This document shows positions 26,456 through 36,419 of a stretch of DNA of 64,000 nt, in pieces; within the stretch, counting starts at the first letter, position 1, and each line of letters opens with the position of its first letter. The DNA is from Photobacterium carnosum (GTDB taxonomy: Bacteria; Pseudomonadota; Gammaproteobacteria; Enterobacterales; Vibrionaceae): contig NZ_NPIB01000007.1 of NCBI RefSeq assembly GCF_002849605.1, forward strand, positions 62,001 through 126,000, given 5' to 3'. Under the pieces are notes generated by a model. The model was not told the origin of the DNA. It ran no database searches and was given only the letters and a program-made list of their open reading frames with translations. The translations under genes and the position numbers were made by a program.

Positions 26456-27997
26456 TTATTTCGTTGCCGCATCAAACACCAGTTTACCTAAGCGATATAA
26501 CCGTTTTGCTTGCTCACTATAATCAATCGTTTCACCTTGCGCGCGACGACGGTTTAACTGGGTATTGATCCCATCTTGATATACCTGTTGTAACTGTGAT
26601 TGCAAGCTATCAAGATTATACGGAATACGATCACTACTCACGGAAAATGGCAGAATATACTCAGCGTGCATTACCTCACGGTTATACTTCACTGCATCAC
26701 TAATAATTTGCCCTTTGTCCGTTTGTGGTAACTCAAGATCATACGGTGGTAACCATTCATCAACCGGTTTAAGTTTATCAACTTGGTTAACCAACATGAT
26801 CACTTTCGGTGCTTTTCGTTGCTGATTTTCAGGTTGCTTATAAAACAAATCAAATGCCGATTTTAGAGTAACATCTAATTGGCGTGACGATTGATTGGCC
26901 TTCAATATCCAAATAACCACATCACTTTCAGTCATTTGTTTCAGTAATTTTTTCTCAGTCTCAGCACTGCCATCAATGCCGGGTAAATCAATCAGATTGA
27001 TTAAATCGAGCCCTTCAACTTCACATTTATAGGTTGTAGCTTTGTCTGTTGATGGTAACGCACTTACTTCAGCTGCAATCTCACCCAATAACCCATTAAT
27101 AACCGATGACTTACCCGCACTCACTTGACCAACAACGGCTACCCGCAATGGTTCTACGGCAATGGCGGTTGCTTGCTGATCGTGATCTTGAAGTTGACTG
27201 TGTGGAACTGCTGCATCATCAAGCTTAAAGCGACCACTGTATAAATCAATCGCTACTGATGCGACTTCTTGTAATAACGTCGCTTTTAATTTGCTTTGAA
27301 CTTCAGCACTAACATCATCAAACAACTTACCGACAACTAAACCGCGTACTTCGGCTAACCAGCCTGTCGGTGTGGCTATGCGGAATAATCGATAGACATC
27401 ATAAGCACTTTTTGCATATCCCATCTTATCTTTAATCGCGTAACCTTGTTTAAGGCTCGTTAGCGTGATCTTCTCAGAAAAAGGAACATGTTGTTGTAGA
27501 AAGTGACGATAACGACGACTTACCTCTTCAACCATCATTAAAAATTCAGGCGCAGTAAAAGCCAATTTTTGCGAGCTCGATTGTTGATGGTACTGCGCAG
27601 CAACATCAGCAACCAAGACATAAGCATGTGCTTGTAGGCTTTCCCATGCAGCATCCTCGGCTAACTGTTTATCAATCACCAATGCCATTTGTTGCCAGAC
27701 TTGCTGATCGTGCTCACTCCACTGTGGATTAGCTGCCACATGTAATGGTGCAATATCATCCATAACAGCATCCGCCACGACACGTTTACGACGTAACCAC
27801 CAATAAGGTAGGAAAGCCAATAAACAACCACCAGCAATAATGGCGAAAAATAATAGCCACTGCCCTTGTTGAATCAGATCAACAACACCAAACCCCGCCA
27901 ATACCATAATGGGCAAACACACTGCCAACATCAATAATGGTAAGAAACCTTCAGAAAGTTGATTAATTAGCTGATAACTTTTATTCACCCGTTTCAT
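26456..27997 (-). CDS. Membrane-anchored GTPase (dynamin/Era-like G domain)
   Basis: This 513-residue protein has two N-terminal membrane helices (about residues 18-37 and 45-65), a helical middle region of about 200 residues, then a G domain: G1 GQVSAGKSSVIN, a threonine-rich G2 region (STDKATTY), G3 DLPG and G4 NQVDKL. A helical tail follows. The layout is like other bacterial membrane GTPases that sense or remodel membranes; the function is unknown. It overlaps the upstream GTPase gene by 4 bases (ATGA), forming an operon. Confidence 0.8.
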   Translation of the reverse strand: MKRVNKSYQLINQLSEGFLPLLMLAVCLPIMVLAGFGVVDLIQQGQWLLFFAIIAGGCLLAFLPYWWLRRKRVVADAVMDDIAPLHVAANPQWSEHDQQVWQQMALVIDKQLAEDAAWESLQAHAYVLVADVAAQYHQQSSSQKLAFTAPEFLMMVEEVSRRYRHFLQQHVPFSEKITLTSLKQGYAIKDKMGYAKSAYDVYRLFRIATPTGWLAEVRGLVVGKLFDDVSAEVQSKLKATLLQEVASVAIDLYSGRFKLDDAAVPHSQLQDHDQQATAIAVEPLRVAVVGQVSAGKSSVINGLLGEIAAEVSALPSTDKATTYKCEVEGLDLINLIDLPGIDGSAETEKKLLKQMTESDVVIWILKANQSSRQLDVTLKSAFDLFYKQPENQQRKAPKVIMLVNQVDKLKPVDEWLPPYDLELPQTDKGQIISDAVKYNREVMHAEYILPFSVSSDRIPYNLDSLQSQLQQVYQDGINTQLNRRRAQGETIDYSEQAKRLYRLGKLVFDAATK

Positions 27998-29166
27998 TCG
28001 TGATCCTTTTTAGGTGCCGATTTACTTAACTGCTGTCGATCAGCAACCTGCTTTACCGTCTTAAATGCTTGTTGATAAGCCAGTTTAATTTGGTCTTTTG
28101 AAATCGACTCACCTTTACTACGATGATATAAATACATACAAGCTGCACGACCAATCGCATAAGTTGATGAGAAACTCATCGCAGCCGCGGTCGCACTCCC
28201 CACCGTTTGACCGTATGCTGGAATAAATTTAACTAACTGGTTAAGCCCCAATTTAGATAAATATTGCAACAAAAAGCCAGAACCTAACATACCCACAAAT
28301 TCTGCGTAATCTTTTTTATTCCAACTAACGCCATATTGATTCGCAAGGCTATGCAGCATTTTCCCTTGAATAGCAGGCACACTGAATAACCCAACCGCAG
28401 GAATGGCATCACTCGCCCCCGCTGCCCCTGCATACCAGAGAACCTCTTGACGTAACTGGTAAAAATTTTGTTCTTCGCGATTAGTATGGGCTTGTTGATT
28501 AGATAACAAACTCAACATTGGAAGCGCATCCGTTAAAGCATGGTGTAAGATATCAACACCAATAAACTGTTGATCCTCAGGAATAAAATCAACCACAATC
28601 GGCTGATAGGTGGTAGCCGTTTCTGATTGCCACTGGGCTGGTTTTATACCCCACACATCCATCACTCGCTGATGATTATATTCAATCGCACGTTGGCGTT
28701 CTTGAGCATCCACAATACTGTTCACGGCAGTATGAATAACCAATAAATGTTTGATCGCACCGCTACGTTTAATTTGTTTTAGTGCCGTTAATAACCCAGA
28801 TTGTTCTGGCTCTTCCGCTTTCATCACCACCATTAATGCATGGCTTTTACCACTACACATTGCAATGTCTTCAATGGGATCGTAATCCGCCTCACCTAAT
28901 CCTCGTGTATCTAAAAAACACACTAATGGATTTTCTGCAGGGTAGAGATAATGATGCGCGGTACGAGTACATGGCTGAAAACCATTGCCTATTTCAACCA
29001 AACTATTCCCAGTAAGCGTTTGGATAATAGTTGATTTTCCTGCCCCTGTTTTACCTAACAGCCATAACGTTGGAATATGTTTCTGCCATTCATCAAACGC
29101 TGGGGCTAAATCAGGATTCATAGAGGGATTTATATATTGGTAAATTTTCTTAAAGAAGCGATTCAT
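27994..29166 (-). CDS. GTPase with C-terminal membrane-insertion domain (DUF697-like)
   Basis: This 390-residue protein has an N-terminal G domain with G1 LLGKTGAGKSTIIQTL and G3 LDTRGLGE. The expected NKxD is replaced by HTAVNSI, so the guanine specificity loop is atypical. Residues about 255-365 are Ala/Gly-rich and hydrophobic (AGAAGASDAIPAVGLFSVPA...), like the DUF697/YcjF membrane segment. I start at the ATG at 29166 (MNRFFKKIYQYI) with AAGG five bases upstream, not at 29217. Co-translated with the following GTPase. Confidence 0.8.
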   Translation of the reverse strand: MNRFFKKIYQYINPSMNPDLAPAFDEWQKHIPTLWLLGKTGAGKSTIIQTLTGNSLVEIGNGFQPCTRTAHHYLYPAENPLVCFLDTRGLGEADYDPIEDIAMCSGKSHALMVVMKAEEPEQSGLLTALKQIKRSGAIKHLLVIHTAVNSIVDAQERQRAIEYNHQRVMDVWGIKPAQWQSETATTYQPIVVDFIPEDQQFIGVDILHHALTDALPMLSLLSNQQAHTNREEQNFYQLRQEVLWYAGAAGASDAIPAVGLFSVPAIQGKMLHSLANQYGVSWNKKDYAEFVGMLGSGFLLQYLSKLGLNQLVKFIPAYGQTVGSATAAAMSFSSTYAIGRAACMYLYHRSKGESISKDQIKLAYQQAFKTVKQVADRQQLSKSAPKKDHE

Positions 29167-29255
29167 ATTACCTTCATATCGCAAATAACAAGCAAGCCAT
29201 ACATCAAATCTGCACATATGGCTATTTAATCAATACTAGCAAAATAGCACTAAAT

Positions 29256-29290
29256 GAAAAAAAGAGAATAACCTTAATGATTATTCTCTT
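29256..29290 (-). terminator. Terminator of the potassium-channel gene
   Basis: A 10-bp stem AAGAGAATAA / TTATTCTCTT. The A-run at its left reads as U on the minus strand. Confidence 0.75.
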
Positions 29291-29326
29291 ATTTATAAGC
29301 CAGTAATCAGAGTCAATGACTACAAA

Positions 29327-30016
29327 TTAATCATCCACATGCTCAATAAAATATTGTTCTCGACTTGAACTCACTAAACTTGAAACTACAATTGCCATAT
29401 AAAATACGCCAACAATCGCTTCAAGATAAGCAAGAACTTTAGCAATGGGCAATATTGGTAAAATATCGCCATACCCTAATGTCGTTAAAGTAACAAAACT
29501 AAAATAAGCGGCATCAGCAAAATTCTCATGCCACGGCCCTTTATTAATGCCTTGAAATGATCCCGGTAAAAAATGGATTAAAATCAAATATCCAATGGCC
29601 CACATTAAACCAAGCAACAAAAACAATGCCATTGAACCAATGATTTTATTGGCAGTAATTGAACCCGTGAATAATATTTGGCGCATAATTGAGCAAAATG
29701 TGCCATAGAAGAAAGTAAACATCAATAACAGCATAATAATTTCTATTTCTTCAATGCCTAACACCGTTCGAGTAATCACCGCTATCAGCCATGCAACCAC
29801 TAATAATAATAAAAAACGGAACCAATTCTTATCAAAGCGTAAACTCAATAAACAAATGCCAAAAGTGATAAACGTGAAAACTTCTAGTATATATTGCAAA
29901 AAACCAGACGTAATCACTTTGTCTAATGATGCACTAATCAATAAAAAGACCAATGCTAAGGTTAAGTAGAAAAAATTATTTTGATTATTTATACGTTGGG
30001 CTTTTTTACTCAACAT
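29327..30016 (-). CDS. Ion channel protein, K+ channel pore type
   Basis: This 229-residue inner-membrane protein has several N-terminal hydrophobic helices and a C-terminal two-helix pore module. The selectivity filter TTLGYGD (about residues 180-186) is intact, preceded by a pore helix AAYFSFVTL. There is no RCK/TrkA_N regulatory domain, so gating must come from the membrane part. AAGGAA lies upstream. It sits between the GTPase operon and the AttH operon on the same strand, but terminators separate it. Confidence 0.85.
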   Translation of the reverse strand: MLSKKAQRINNQNNFFYLTLALVFLLISASLDKVITSGFLQYILEVFTFITFGICLLSLRFDKNWFRFLLLLVVAWLIAVITRTVLGIEEIEIIMLLLMFTFFYGTFCSIMRQILFTGSITANKIIGSMALFLLLGLMWAIGYLILIHFLPGSFQGINKGPWHENFADAAYFSFVTLTTLGYGDILPILPIAKVLAYLEAIVGVFYMAIVVSSLVSSSREQYFIEHVDD

Positions 30017-30029
30017 TTATCAATATTCC

Positions 30030-31124
30030 TTATTTATCTTCATAACCAGTAAGTTCCATAAACCCTTTTCCACTGTGAGTCCCTGTGACATTAATTGGCC
30101 CTTCCCAATAGGGAAATATAAAATGTAGCCATTGATCTTGACGGACAACACTTGTTTGGAGCTTTAATCCTTGTGATGGCACTTCAATTAACCAATTTAA
30201 TGGAAATGAAATTCCACTCACTTTATAAAAGTGCATAGGTTTCATTCGAATTTGATTATTATCTAATTTAACCACTCGACCATCAGGCCATGAACGCGAA
30301 CCAATAAAATAGGGTCTTTGTCCTTCTTCTCGTAATTGCGATACCATCAAAGCACTGCCATCATTAAGGTGGATTGCAAACCAATCCCAACCTTGTTGTT
30401 TGGCACTGAGCATACTACTGCTCCACTCACGATCAAACCAACCACGACCACTCACTTTATATGGTTTTCCATCCAGAGTGATCGTCCCATCAAGATCTAA
30501 AAATGGAACACTGTAATAATAAGAAGCAATACTCAGTAATGGATGTTTTTTGCTATATCCTTTATCACCTTGTAAAACAATGGCCCCTTTTTGCTTGATG
30601 TTTAATCGCGCAGACATGTGATCATCTGAAAACTCAAGCCGCCCAGGAAAAGGATCACTGGTTGCTGCATCCCATGACCAATTATCTAACCATGCATGAA
30701 AAGGATTAAGACTTACCCCTGCTTGACCAATTCCACCACGAGCAAATCTTTCCGCCGCCCAAACTTTCTCTTTTGTTGTTATTACCGCATGCACCATGTA
30801 CATCTGGGGTGTTTTCCAACCACTCAAATCTTCATCACTGGTTGCCATGCGAAATATCGTCCATTGCACCGCAATTTCTTTGCCCGTTTCTGTTTTAAGG
30901 TTAGCTGTTAAATACCACCACTCTGCAAGATATTCAGGATGCTCGCCATGATCTTTAGGAAATGTTATTTCCTCGCCTTTAACGACGGGTTCAAACACGA
31001 AATTTTGAGATTGCGTTAATATTTTCACTGAATTACTGCGAATAGGTTGCTGATCACAACCACTCAATACCATCGTCCCAAATAACATTATAGTTAAATA
31101 AAGCAAATACCAACGAGATTGCAT
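30030..31124 (-). CDS. AttH/CrtC-like lipocalin-domain lipoprotein
   Basis: This 364-residue protein has a lipoprotein signal peptide ending in the lipobox LSGC (Cys at residue 23). The mature part resembles the AttH/carotenoid 1,2-hydratase-like lipocalin fold: HPEYLAEWWYLTANL, VQWTIFRMA, SGRGWFDREWSSS, GWDWFAIHLNDGSALM. Such proteins occur with ABC exporters whose substrate is unknown. I choose the ATG at 31124 with GAGAG upstream; the ATG at 31139 overlaps the permease stop. Last gene of a three-gene operon. Confidence 0.88.
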   Translation of the reverse strand: MQSRWYLLYLTIMLFGTMVLSGCDQQPIRSNSVKILTQSQNFVFEPVVKGEEITFPKDHGEHPEYLAEWWYLTANLKTETGKEIAVQWTIFRMATSDEDLSGWKTPQMYMVHAVITTKEKVWAAERFARGGIGQAGVSLNPFHAWLDNWSWDAATSDPFPGRLEFSDDHMSARLNIKQKGAIVLQGDKGYSKKHPLLSIASYYYSVPFLDLDGTITLDGKPYKVSGRGWFDREWSSSMLSAKQQGWDWFAIHLNDGSALMVSQLREEGQRPYFIGSRSWPDGRVVKLDNNQIRMKPMHFYKVSGISFPLNWLIEVPSQGLKLQTSVVRQDQWLHFIFPYWEGPINVTGTHSGKGFMELTGYEDK

Positions 31125-31138
31125 AATTGAAACTCTCA

Positions 31139-33598
31139 TTAAAATGACTCTCGTAAAGATAAAATTGCAGATCGATGAACCAAACGCCATACAGGCCACG
31201 CTCCAGCAACAAGCAGTGCTAATAAAGCCGTACCTAACGTCATAAAATAATCGAAAGGAAAGTATTGAACTTGCATTGTCCAACCAAAAGAATATTTCAA
31301 CACAACATCAATTAATAATTGCGCTAAAAGTAGACCTAATGGCAATGCTATCAATGCAGTCATAAGTCCTATAACCAACAATTGACCACCACCCAATAAC
31401 GATAATTCAATGCTTGTCATTCCCATGCAACGTAATAATGAATATTGTCGTTGCCGAGAAATCTCTCCCGCGATAGTCGCGAAGAACAGACCACAAACAG
31501 CAATAAATAACGTTAAATTACCTAATGTCGATGTCACGACAAACGTACGATCAAACACGGTCATCGCTTGTTTCATTAACGCAGAATTATTACGTATTCG
31601 CTCTGGTTGCAAAAGGAATCGCTCACCTAATTTTGCTAATAGCAATTCTGACTTTGCTCCTTTTTTCAAATGAATCGCTAATCCTACTTGTCCAGAATGA
31701 GGCCAAAAACGCTGCCATTTTTGTTGTGAGATTAGGACTTGTCCATAAGGATTACCATAATCATAATAAATACCCACCACTCGCCATTTTTGATTCATGG
31801 GAGCAGGAAGATTAATAATATCTCCTGGTTGCCAATGATGTTTCAGCGCCATAGACTCACTGACCATTACCGCACGATCATGGTGCAGTTGCTGCCAATA
31901 ATTATTAAGACCCACTTTTACTGACAAGGCTTTTTGTTCACCTGCGGTTTGACCAATACTCATAACTTGGATTGTGCCATTATTTGAGCGAGTGGCTTTT
32001 TGTCTGCTCCACCACACTTGATCCACTTCAGGTTGTTGTTGAAGCCATTTTGAAATACGAGGGGCCATATTCATTGATGGACGAATATAAATATCCGCAG
32101 CTAAACGCTGTTCAAGCCAGTTTTCTGTTGTATTACGAAAACTGCCAACCATAGTCTCCATACCAATGTTAGAAGCTAACGCCAACATAAACGCCATTGC
32201 TGCTATACCGCGATAACTTAAACTTGCAGCAGCATCAAAGAAAAACCATCGCATACGTGCTTTACTGCTGATATTACCGAGAAAATGGAACAGCAACCAA
32301 AGCAAATAAGGCATCATTAAGCCAGAGGCTATAAGAATAAAGGCAATTAAAACAAAGCCAGTTAACTGTCCATGAGAAAGCTTATAAACAACCACAGCAC
32401 CAATGATAAAAACACAAGAAAACAAGGCTTGCCATGCAAATTCTCGACCACTAAAACGCACTAAAGACAAATGTGTCGCTAGTCGCGCGGGTGGCGATTT
32501 AATTAAACGTACAACTGGCCATGTACAGGCAAAGGCACATCCAAAAATCGCAATCGCTAAACTCGCAGCACCCCACTGCCAATTCCAGTGCACTTGTAAG
32601 CCAACATTGGCGTTATATAAATCATTCAATGATGCAGCAACAGATGGTAATAATTGCTGTGCTAATAGCAATCCAATAAGATTACCGCCAACCAGTCCAA
32701 CTAATACCCATAAACACAATTCACCGATGAGGGCTCCAGCAAGTTGGGTACCGCTAACACCTAATTGACGTAAAATGCCAACTAATGGTTGTCGTTGCGC
32801 TAAAGAAAGCGACATTGCTTGGTAGAAAATGAACAATCCAACCACAAACGCCAGCATTCCCATAGCAAACAGATTCAAATGAAAGGCCTTCGTTAATGGC
32901 TCTAATTTTGCGTTTTGTTGCCGTTCAAGCGTTAACCCTGGCGGTAAAATATGCGTCAATTTCATTAACTGTTTACTGCTCATTTCACCACAAACAACCG
33001 CACTAAAACCAGAACTAGGTTGTAATTCGCGTAACAAAGCCATGTCTGCAATCATACGAGAATCATTCATACGACTATCATTAACTACTTTCATCGGGCC
33101 AATTTTACGCCCAGAATTAAGCGTCAGCATATCTCCGCTTTTGAGACCCATATAATTAGCTAAATGCTCACCTAACATAATCGGGTACGGTGGTCGCATT
33201 AATTGTAATAAGTTGATTTTACTTTCATCAATTACGTTATTTTGTACTGCGCCCAAAATCGCAACAGGATCAATGCCTAAAAGTTGAAAATCACGTTGTT
33301 TTTCTGTAATAATGCGATGTTCAACTAATGGCGCACAGGTTTTAAGCCCTGCTCGACGCATTTGAATGTAAAAACCTTGCGGTACATTCATACCAACTTG
33401 AACATGACGTATACGATAAGGAAAAGGATTAGAAAAAAGTTGTTCGCCTTTACGATAGCTTTCTTTTGCTTGCTGATTAACACCCATTACACCAACTAGT
33501 AATGCAATACCCAATGTTAATCCAAGCCACACTAAAACAATTTGTAATGGGTGACGACGATAGTGTCCCCAAAGCGCACTAGCTACGGGGCGTAACAT
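31139..33598 (-). CDS. ABC transporter permease, FtsX/MacB-like, duplicated
   Basis: This permease of about 819 residues has an N-terminal membrane helix (IVLVWLGLTLGIALLVGVMG), a large periplasmic loop, three helices with the FtsX signature (LRQLGVSGTQLAGALIGEL), then a second periplasmic loop and a second FtsX-type triple (LLRCMGMTSIELSLLGGGQ). This is the duplicated layout of LolCE-like and AttG-like permeases that extract or export lipids or lipoproteins. The ATG at 33598 has a strong AAGGAGG and lies inside the end of the ATPase gene (20-base overlap). Confidence 0.9.
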   Translation of the reverse strand: MLRPVASALWGHYRRHPLQIVLVWLGLTLGIALLVGVMGVNQQAKESYRKGEQLFSNPFPYRIRHVQVGMNVPQGFYIQMRRAGLKTCAPLVEHRIITEKQRDFQLLGIDPVAILGAVQNNVIDESKINLLQLMRPPYPIMLGEHLANYMGLKSGDMLTLNSGRKIGPMKVVNDSRMNDSRMIADMALLRELQPSSGFSAVVCGEMSSKQLMKLTHILPPGLTLERQQNAKLEPLTKAFHLNLFAMGMLAFVVGLFIFYQAMSLSLAQRQPLVGILRQLGVSGTQLAGALIGELCLWVLVGLVGGNLIGLLLAQQLLPSVAASLNDLYNANVGLQVHWNWQWGAASLAIAIFGCAFACTWPVVRLIKSPPARLATHLSLVRFSGREFAWQALFSCVFIIGAVVVYKLSHGQLTGFVLIAFILIASGLMMPYLLWLLFHFLGNISSKARMRWFFFDAAASLSYRGIAAMAFMLALASNIGMETMVGSFRNTTENWLEQRLAADIYIRPSMNMAPRISKWLQQQPEVDQVWWSRQKATRSNNGTIQVMSIGQTAGEQKALSVKVGLNNYWQQLHHDRAVMVSESMALKHHWQPGDIINLPAPMNQKWRVVGIYYDYGNPYGQVLISQQKWQRFWPHSGQVGLAIHLKKGAKSELLLAKLGERFLLQPERIRNNSALMKQAMTVFDRTFVVTSTLGNLTLFIAVCGLFFATIAGEISRQRQYSLLRCMGMTSIELSLLGGGQLLVIGLMTALIALPLGLLLAQLLIDVVLKYSFGWTMQVQYFPFDYFMTLGTALLALLVAGAWPVWRLVHRSAILSLRESF

Positions 33599-34250
33599 GT
33601 AACTGACCTCCTTGTAAGCGAATACATCCCTGCATATACGACGCAACCTTCTCACTGTGGGTAACAACTAATAACGTACAATGAAGTTGTTTCGTTAAAG
33701 AAAGAAGTAATCGAATAACAGCACTTGCATTACGTTCATCTAGACTACCTGTCGGTTCATCTGCTAATAACAGTGCAGGTTCCATATAAATAGCTCGCGC
33801 AATAGCAGCACGTTGCTGTTGACCACCTGAAATTTCTTCAGGATAACGTGATAATAATGACATCAGATCCAAGGCAGAAACCAACTTTAACCATAATTTT
33901 TTATCATCTGGCAATCCCTTTAACTGACGGCAAAAACGAATATTATCGGCCACGGTTAAGGTCGGTAATAAGTTATATTGCTGGAAAACAAGACCAATAT
34001 TTTTACGACGATAAGCCGTTCGCTCACGTTCAGAAATTGCATGCATCGCCGTATCCCCGAGCCATATCTCACCTGATTCAGGTTTATCAAGCCCCGCAAT
34101 TAAATTCAGTAATGTACTTTTCCCTGAGCCGCTTTCTCCCATGAGAGCCAATTGCTCTCCAGAATTTAAAGATAAATTAGCGCCCTGAAGCACAGAATGA
34201 AACTCGGTACCGTCTAGATACCCTTTGCAGAGTTTAGATAGTCGTAACAT
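33579..34250 (-). CDS. ABC transporter ATP-binding protein (LolD/MacB type)
   Basis: This ATPase of about 223 residues has Walker A GESGSGKST, a Q-loop VFQQYNLLPTLTV typical of LolD/MacB partners, signature SGGQQQRAAIARA, Walker B LLLADEPTGSLD and H-loop VVTHSEKVA. It powers the adjacent permease. The ATG at 34250 with GGTG upstream is preferred over a TTG at 34256. First gene of the operon ATPase-permease-AttH lipoprotein. Confidence 0.92.
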   Translation of the reverse strand: MLRLSKLCKGYLDGTEFHSVLQGANLSLNSGEQLALMGESGSGKSTLLNLIAGLDKPESGEIWLGDTAMHAISERERTAYRRKNIGLVFQQYNLLPTLTVADNIRFCRQLKGLPDDKKLWLKLVSALDLMSLLSRYPEEISGGQQQRAAIARAIYMEPALLLADEPTGSLDERNASAVIRLLLSLTKQLHCTLLVVTHSEKVASYMQGCIRLQGGQLHVTPRS

Positions 34251-34803
34251 GTTCAATCACCAACGTTTGCTTACATGACAAGTTAATCACTATTTATTTT
34301 AATATTCATCCAATTAAAATAAATAATTATTCAATATTACCTATTTTATTCCTCATATAACAGCTTAGCCATATAAGTATTACTATTTATTATACTTATC
34401 TTGTTGAGATATTCTTCTTTAACAACAAATAGCTACCAACTAGGCATAATAAACTACTATTAAGAAACAATTTTCATGTCTTTATATTTGAATTTAATAA
34501 CTATGAGATAAAGTCACATATATAATTTACCAACAACCATACTCACGGTTTAAGCTTTGATTTGATTTAGATAAATGACATCTGCATTTTATTATTATGG
34601 AATTATCTTCCGCATATGCATAAAAACCCATAATAAACGTGGTGATAATAATCATATTAACCAGCAAAAACTATCATCTTTTGTAGTTTATTATTGCTTT
34701 TAATCAATAAAAAGCCATTATCTTTAAAGGCGATATTAAAAATTTTAAGAACGGAATTTTTTGCATCTTTATATCGCAACACGGAATTTAGAGTGGTTAC
34801 TTA
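34251..34803. other. 553-bp AT-rich divergent intergenic region
   Basis: This holds the promoters of the divergent ABC operon and the epimerase-like gene. I find no ORF, strong dyad or known operator; ACGGAATTT occurs twice (34751 and 34781) near the plus-strand start. Confidence 0.3.
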
Positions 34804-36264
34804 ATGAGCAGAAATATTCTTGTCGTCGGCGCCTCTGGTTACATTGGCAGCCACCTCGTGCCTAACTTACTAAACTTAGGCCATCACGTAACCGCAACAG
34901 GACGGAACCTTAAGCTATTAGAAAAACGTGGTTGGGGAAATATTAATAATCTAACGTTAGTTGAATTAGATCTAGACATTGACCAAGACTTAACTGATCT
35001 GTTTACAGATATCGATACTGTTTATTTTCTCGTTCATGGCATGAATCATGGCCATGATTTTATTGAATTTGAACTTGATTGCGCCCGTCACTTTAGCCAT
35101 TACCTTCGCCATAGTGATGTTGAACATGTTGTTTATCTAGGTGCTTTACAGTCACAAACTAGCCAATCAAAACATTTAAGTGCCCGCAAAGAAACGGGAA
35201 ATATTCTTCGCAATAGTGATAAATGCGTTACCGAGTTACGTGCAGGTATTATTATCGGTCCAGGCTCTGCAGCATTTGAAGTCATGCAAGACTTTGTTTA
35301 TCACTTACCTGTAATGTTAACCCCAAGTTGGGTTACTTCTCGTAATTCACCGATTGCATTACGCAACCTACTCTACTACCTAACAGAACTTATCGAATGC
35401 CCGCCAGATCATAACCTTATTTTAGATGTCGCAGGGCCAGAACAGATGACTTATAGAGATCAAATGGTCCGATTAAGTAAAGTGCATGGTAAAAATATTC
35501 GCGTCATCCCATTAAAATGGTTAAGTCCCAAAATGGCGACCTATTGGCTCCGTTTTATTACCTCCGTTCCAACCAATATTGCACGAGCACTTATTGGTGG
35601 ATTAAGTTGTGATCTTCCCGCAGATGGCAGTGAACTTCAACGACGTATTCCTCAACATTTAATCAATTATGAAGAAGCGATCCAAGAAGCATTAGCCATG
35701 AATACCGAAGTGGTTAAAAGTGATATTTGGGGATTTGATCCAGATGCCCTATTACGCTGGCAAACAGGTTATGGCTATTACCCTAAACAAGCAGGTTACA
35801 CACTTAAAACAGATGCCAGTTGTGAAGACTTATGGCGTCAAGTACAGCTGATTGGCGGTGAAGAAAGGTATTTTTATGCCAATGGATTATGGCTAGTGCG
35901 AGAATGGATGGATGCCATGATTGGTGGTAATGCCCTCAAGCGTTATCGACGTGATCCTCAGCAATTACAACTAGGCGATAAAATTGATTCGTGGAAAGTG
36001 ATCAGCCTTGAAAAAAATCACTTCCTATCGTTATTATTTGGTATGAAAGCCCCGGGTTTAGGTCGATTAGAATTTACCATTGAAGATTGTGGTGATCATC
36101 GTACTATAGACATTCGTGCGTGGTGGCACCCTAAAGGCTTTATGGGACTACTGTATTGGTTTGCAATGATGCCAGCGCATTTATTTATTTTCCGTGGCAT
36201 GACCCATGCTTTAGTTAAACGTTGTAAAGCAAAAATACAACAAGGCAATATCGAAACAAAATAA
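34804..36264 (+). CDS. NAD(P)-binding epimerase-like protein with DUF2867 domain
   Basis: This 486-residue protein has an N-terminal extended-SDR/atypical Rossmann domain (LVVGASGYIGSHLVPNLL, VVYLGALQ, AGIIIGPGSAAFEV), then a DUF2867 domain (WQTGYGYYPKQAGYTL, LWRQVQLIGGEERYFYANGLW, GRLEFTIED). The C-terminus has a hydrophobic FMGLLYWFAMMPAHLFIF segment, perhaps membrane-associated. Family members are linked to electron-transport or quinone metabolism only by annotation. The reaction is unknown. Confidence 0.85.
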   Translation: MSRNILVVGASGYIGSHLVPNLLNLGHHVTATGRNLKLLEKRGWGNINNLTLVELDLDIDQDLTDLFTDIDTVYFLVHGMNHGHDFIEFELDCARHFSHYLRHSDVEHVVYLGALQSQTSQSKHLSARKETGNILRNSDKCVTELRAGIIIGPGSAAFEVMQDFVYHLPVMLTPSWVTSRNSPIALRNLLYYLTELIECPPDHNLILDVAGPEQMTYRDQMVRLSKVHGKNIRVIPLKWLSPKMATYWLRFITSVPTNIARALIGGLSCDLPADGSELQRRIPQHLINYEEAIQEALAMNTEVVKSDIWGFDPDALLRWQTGYGYYPKQAGYTLKTDASCEDLWRQVQLIGGEERYFYANGLWLVREWMDAMIGGNALKRYRRDPQQLQLGDKIDSWKVISLEKNHFLSLLFGMKAPGLGRLEFTIEDCGDHRTIDIRAWWHPKGFMGLLYWFAMMPAHLFIFRGMTHALVKRCKAKIQQGNIETK

Positions 36265-36350
36265 TACGGCTTATCTAATTATCAACCACATTACTTATCG
36301 CTATTATCAATATGATGATGATTAGATAGTTATCAAAATAGAGACATAAA

Positions 36351-36382
36351 AAAAACCGAAAGCATGGCACTTTCGGTTTTTT
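36351..36382. terminator. Bidirectional terminator
   Basis: A 12-bp stem AAAAACCGAAAG / CTTTCGGTTTTT with a 7-base loop, between convergent genes. Confidence 0.85.
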
Positions 36383-36419
36383 ATATTATTAACTGAATGT
36401 GAAAATCACATCACATATA

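Noticed and set aside
29754-33180. Several 60-120-codon plus-strand ORFs opposite the channel, lipoprotein and permease genes.
   Set aside because: They are antisense frames of well-supported genes, with no family similarity.
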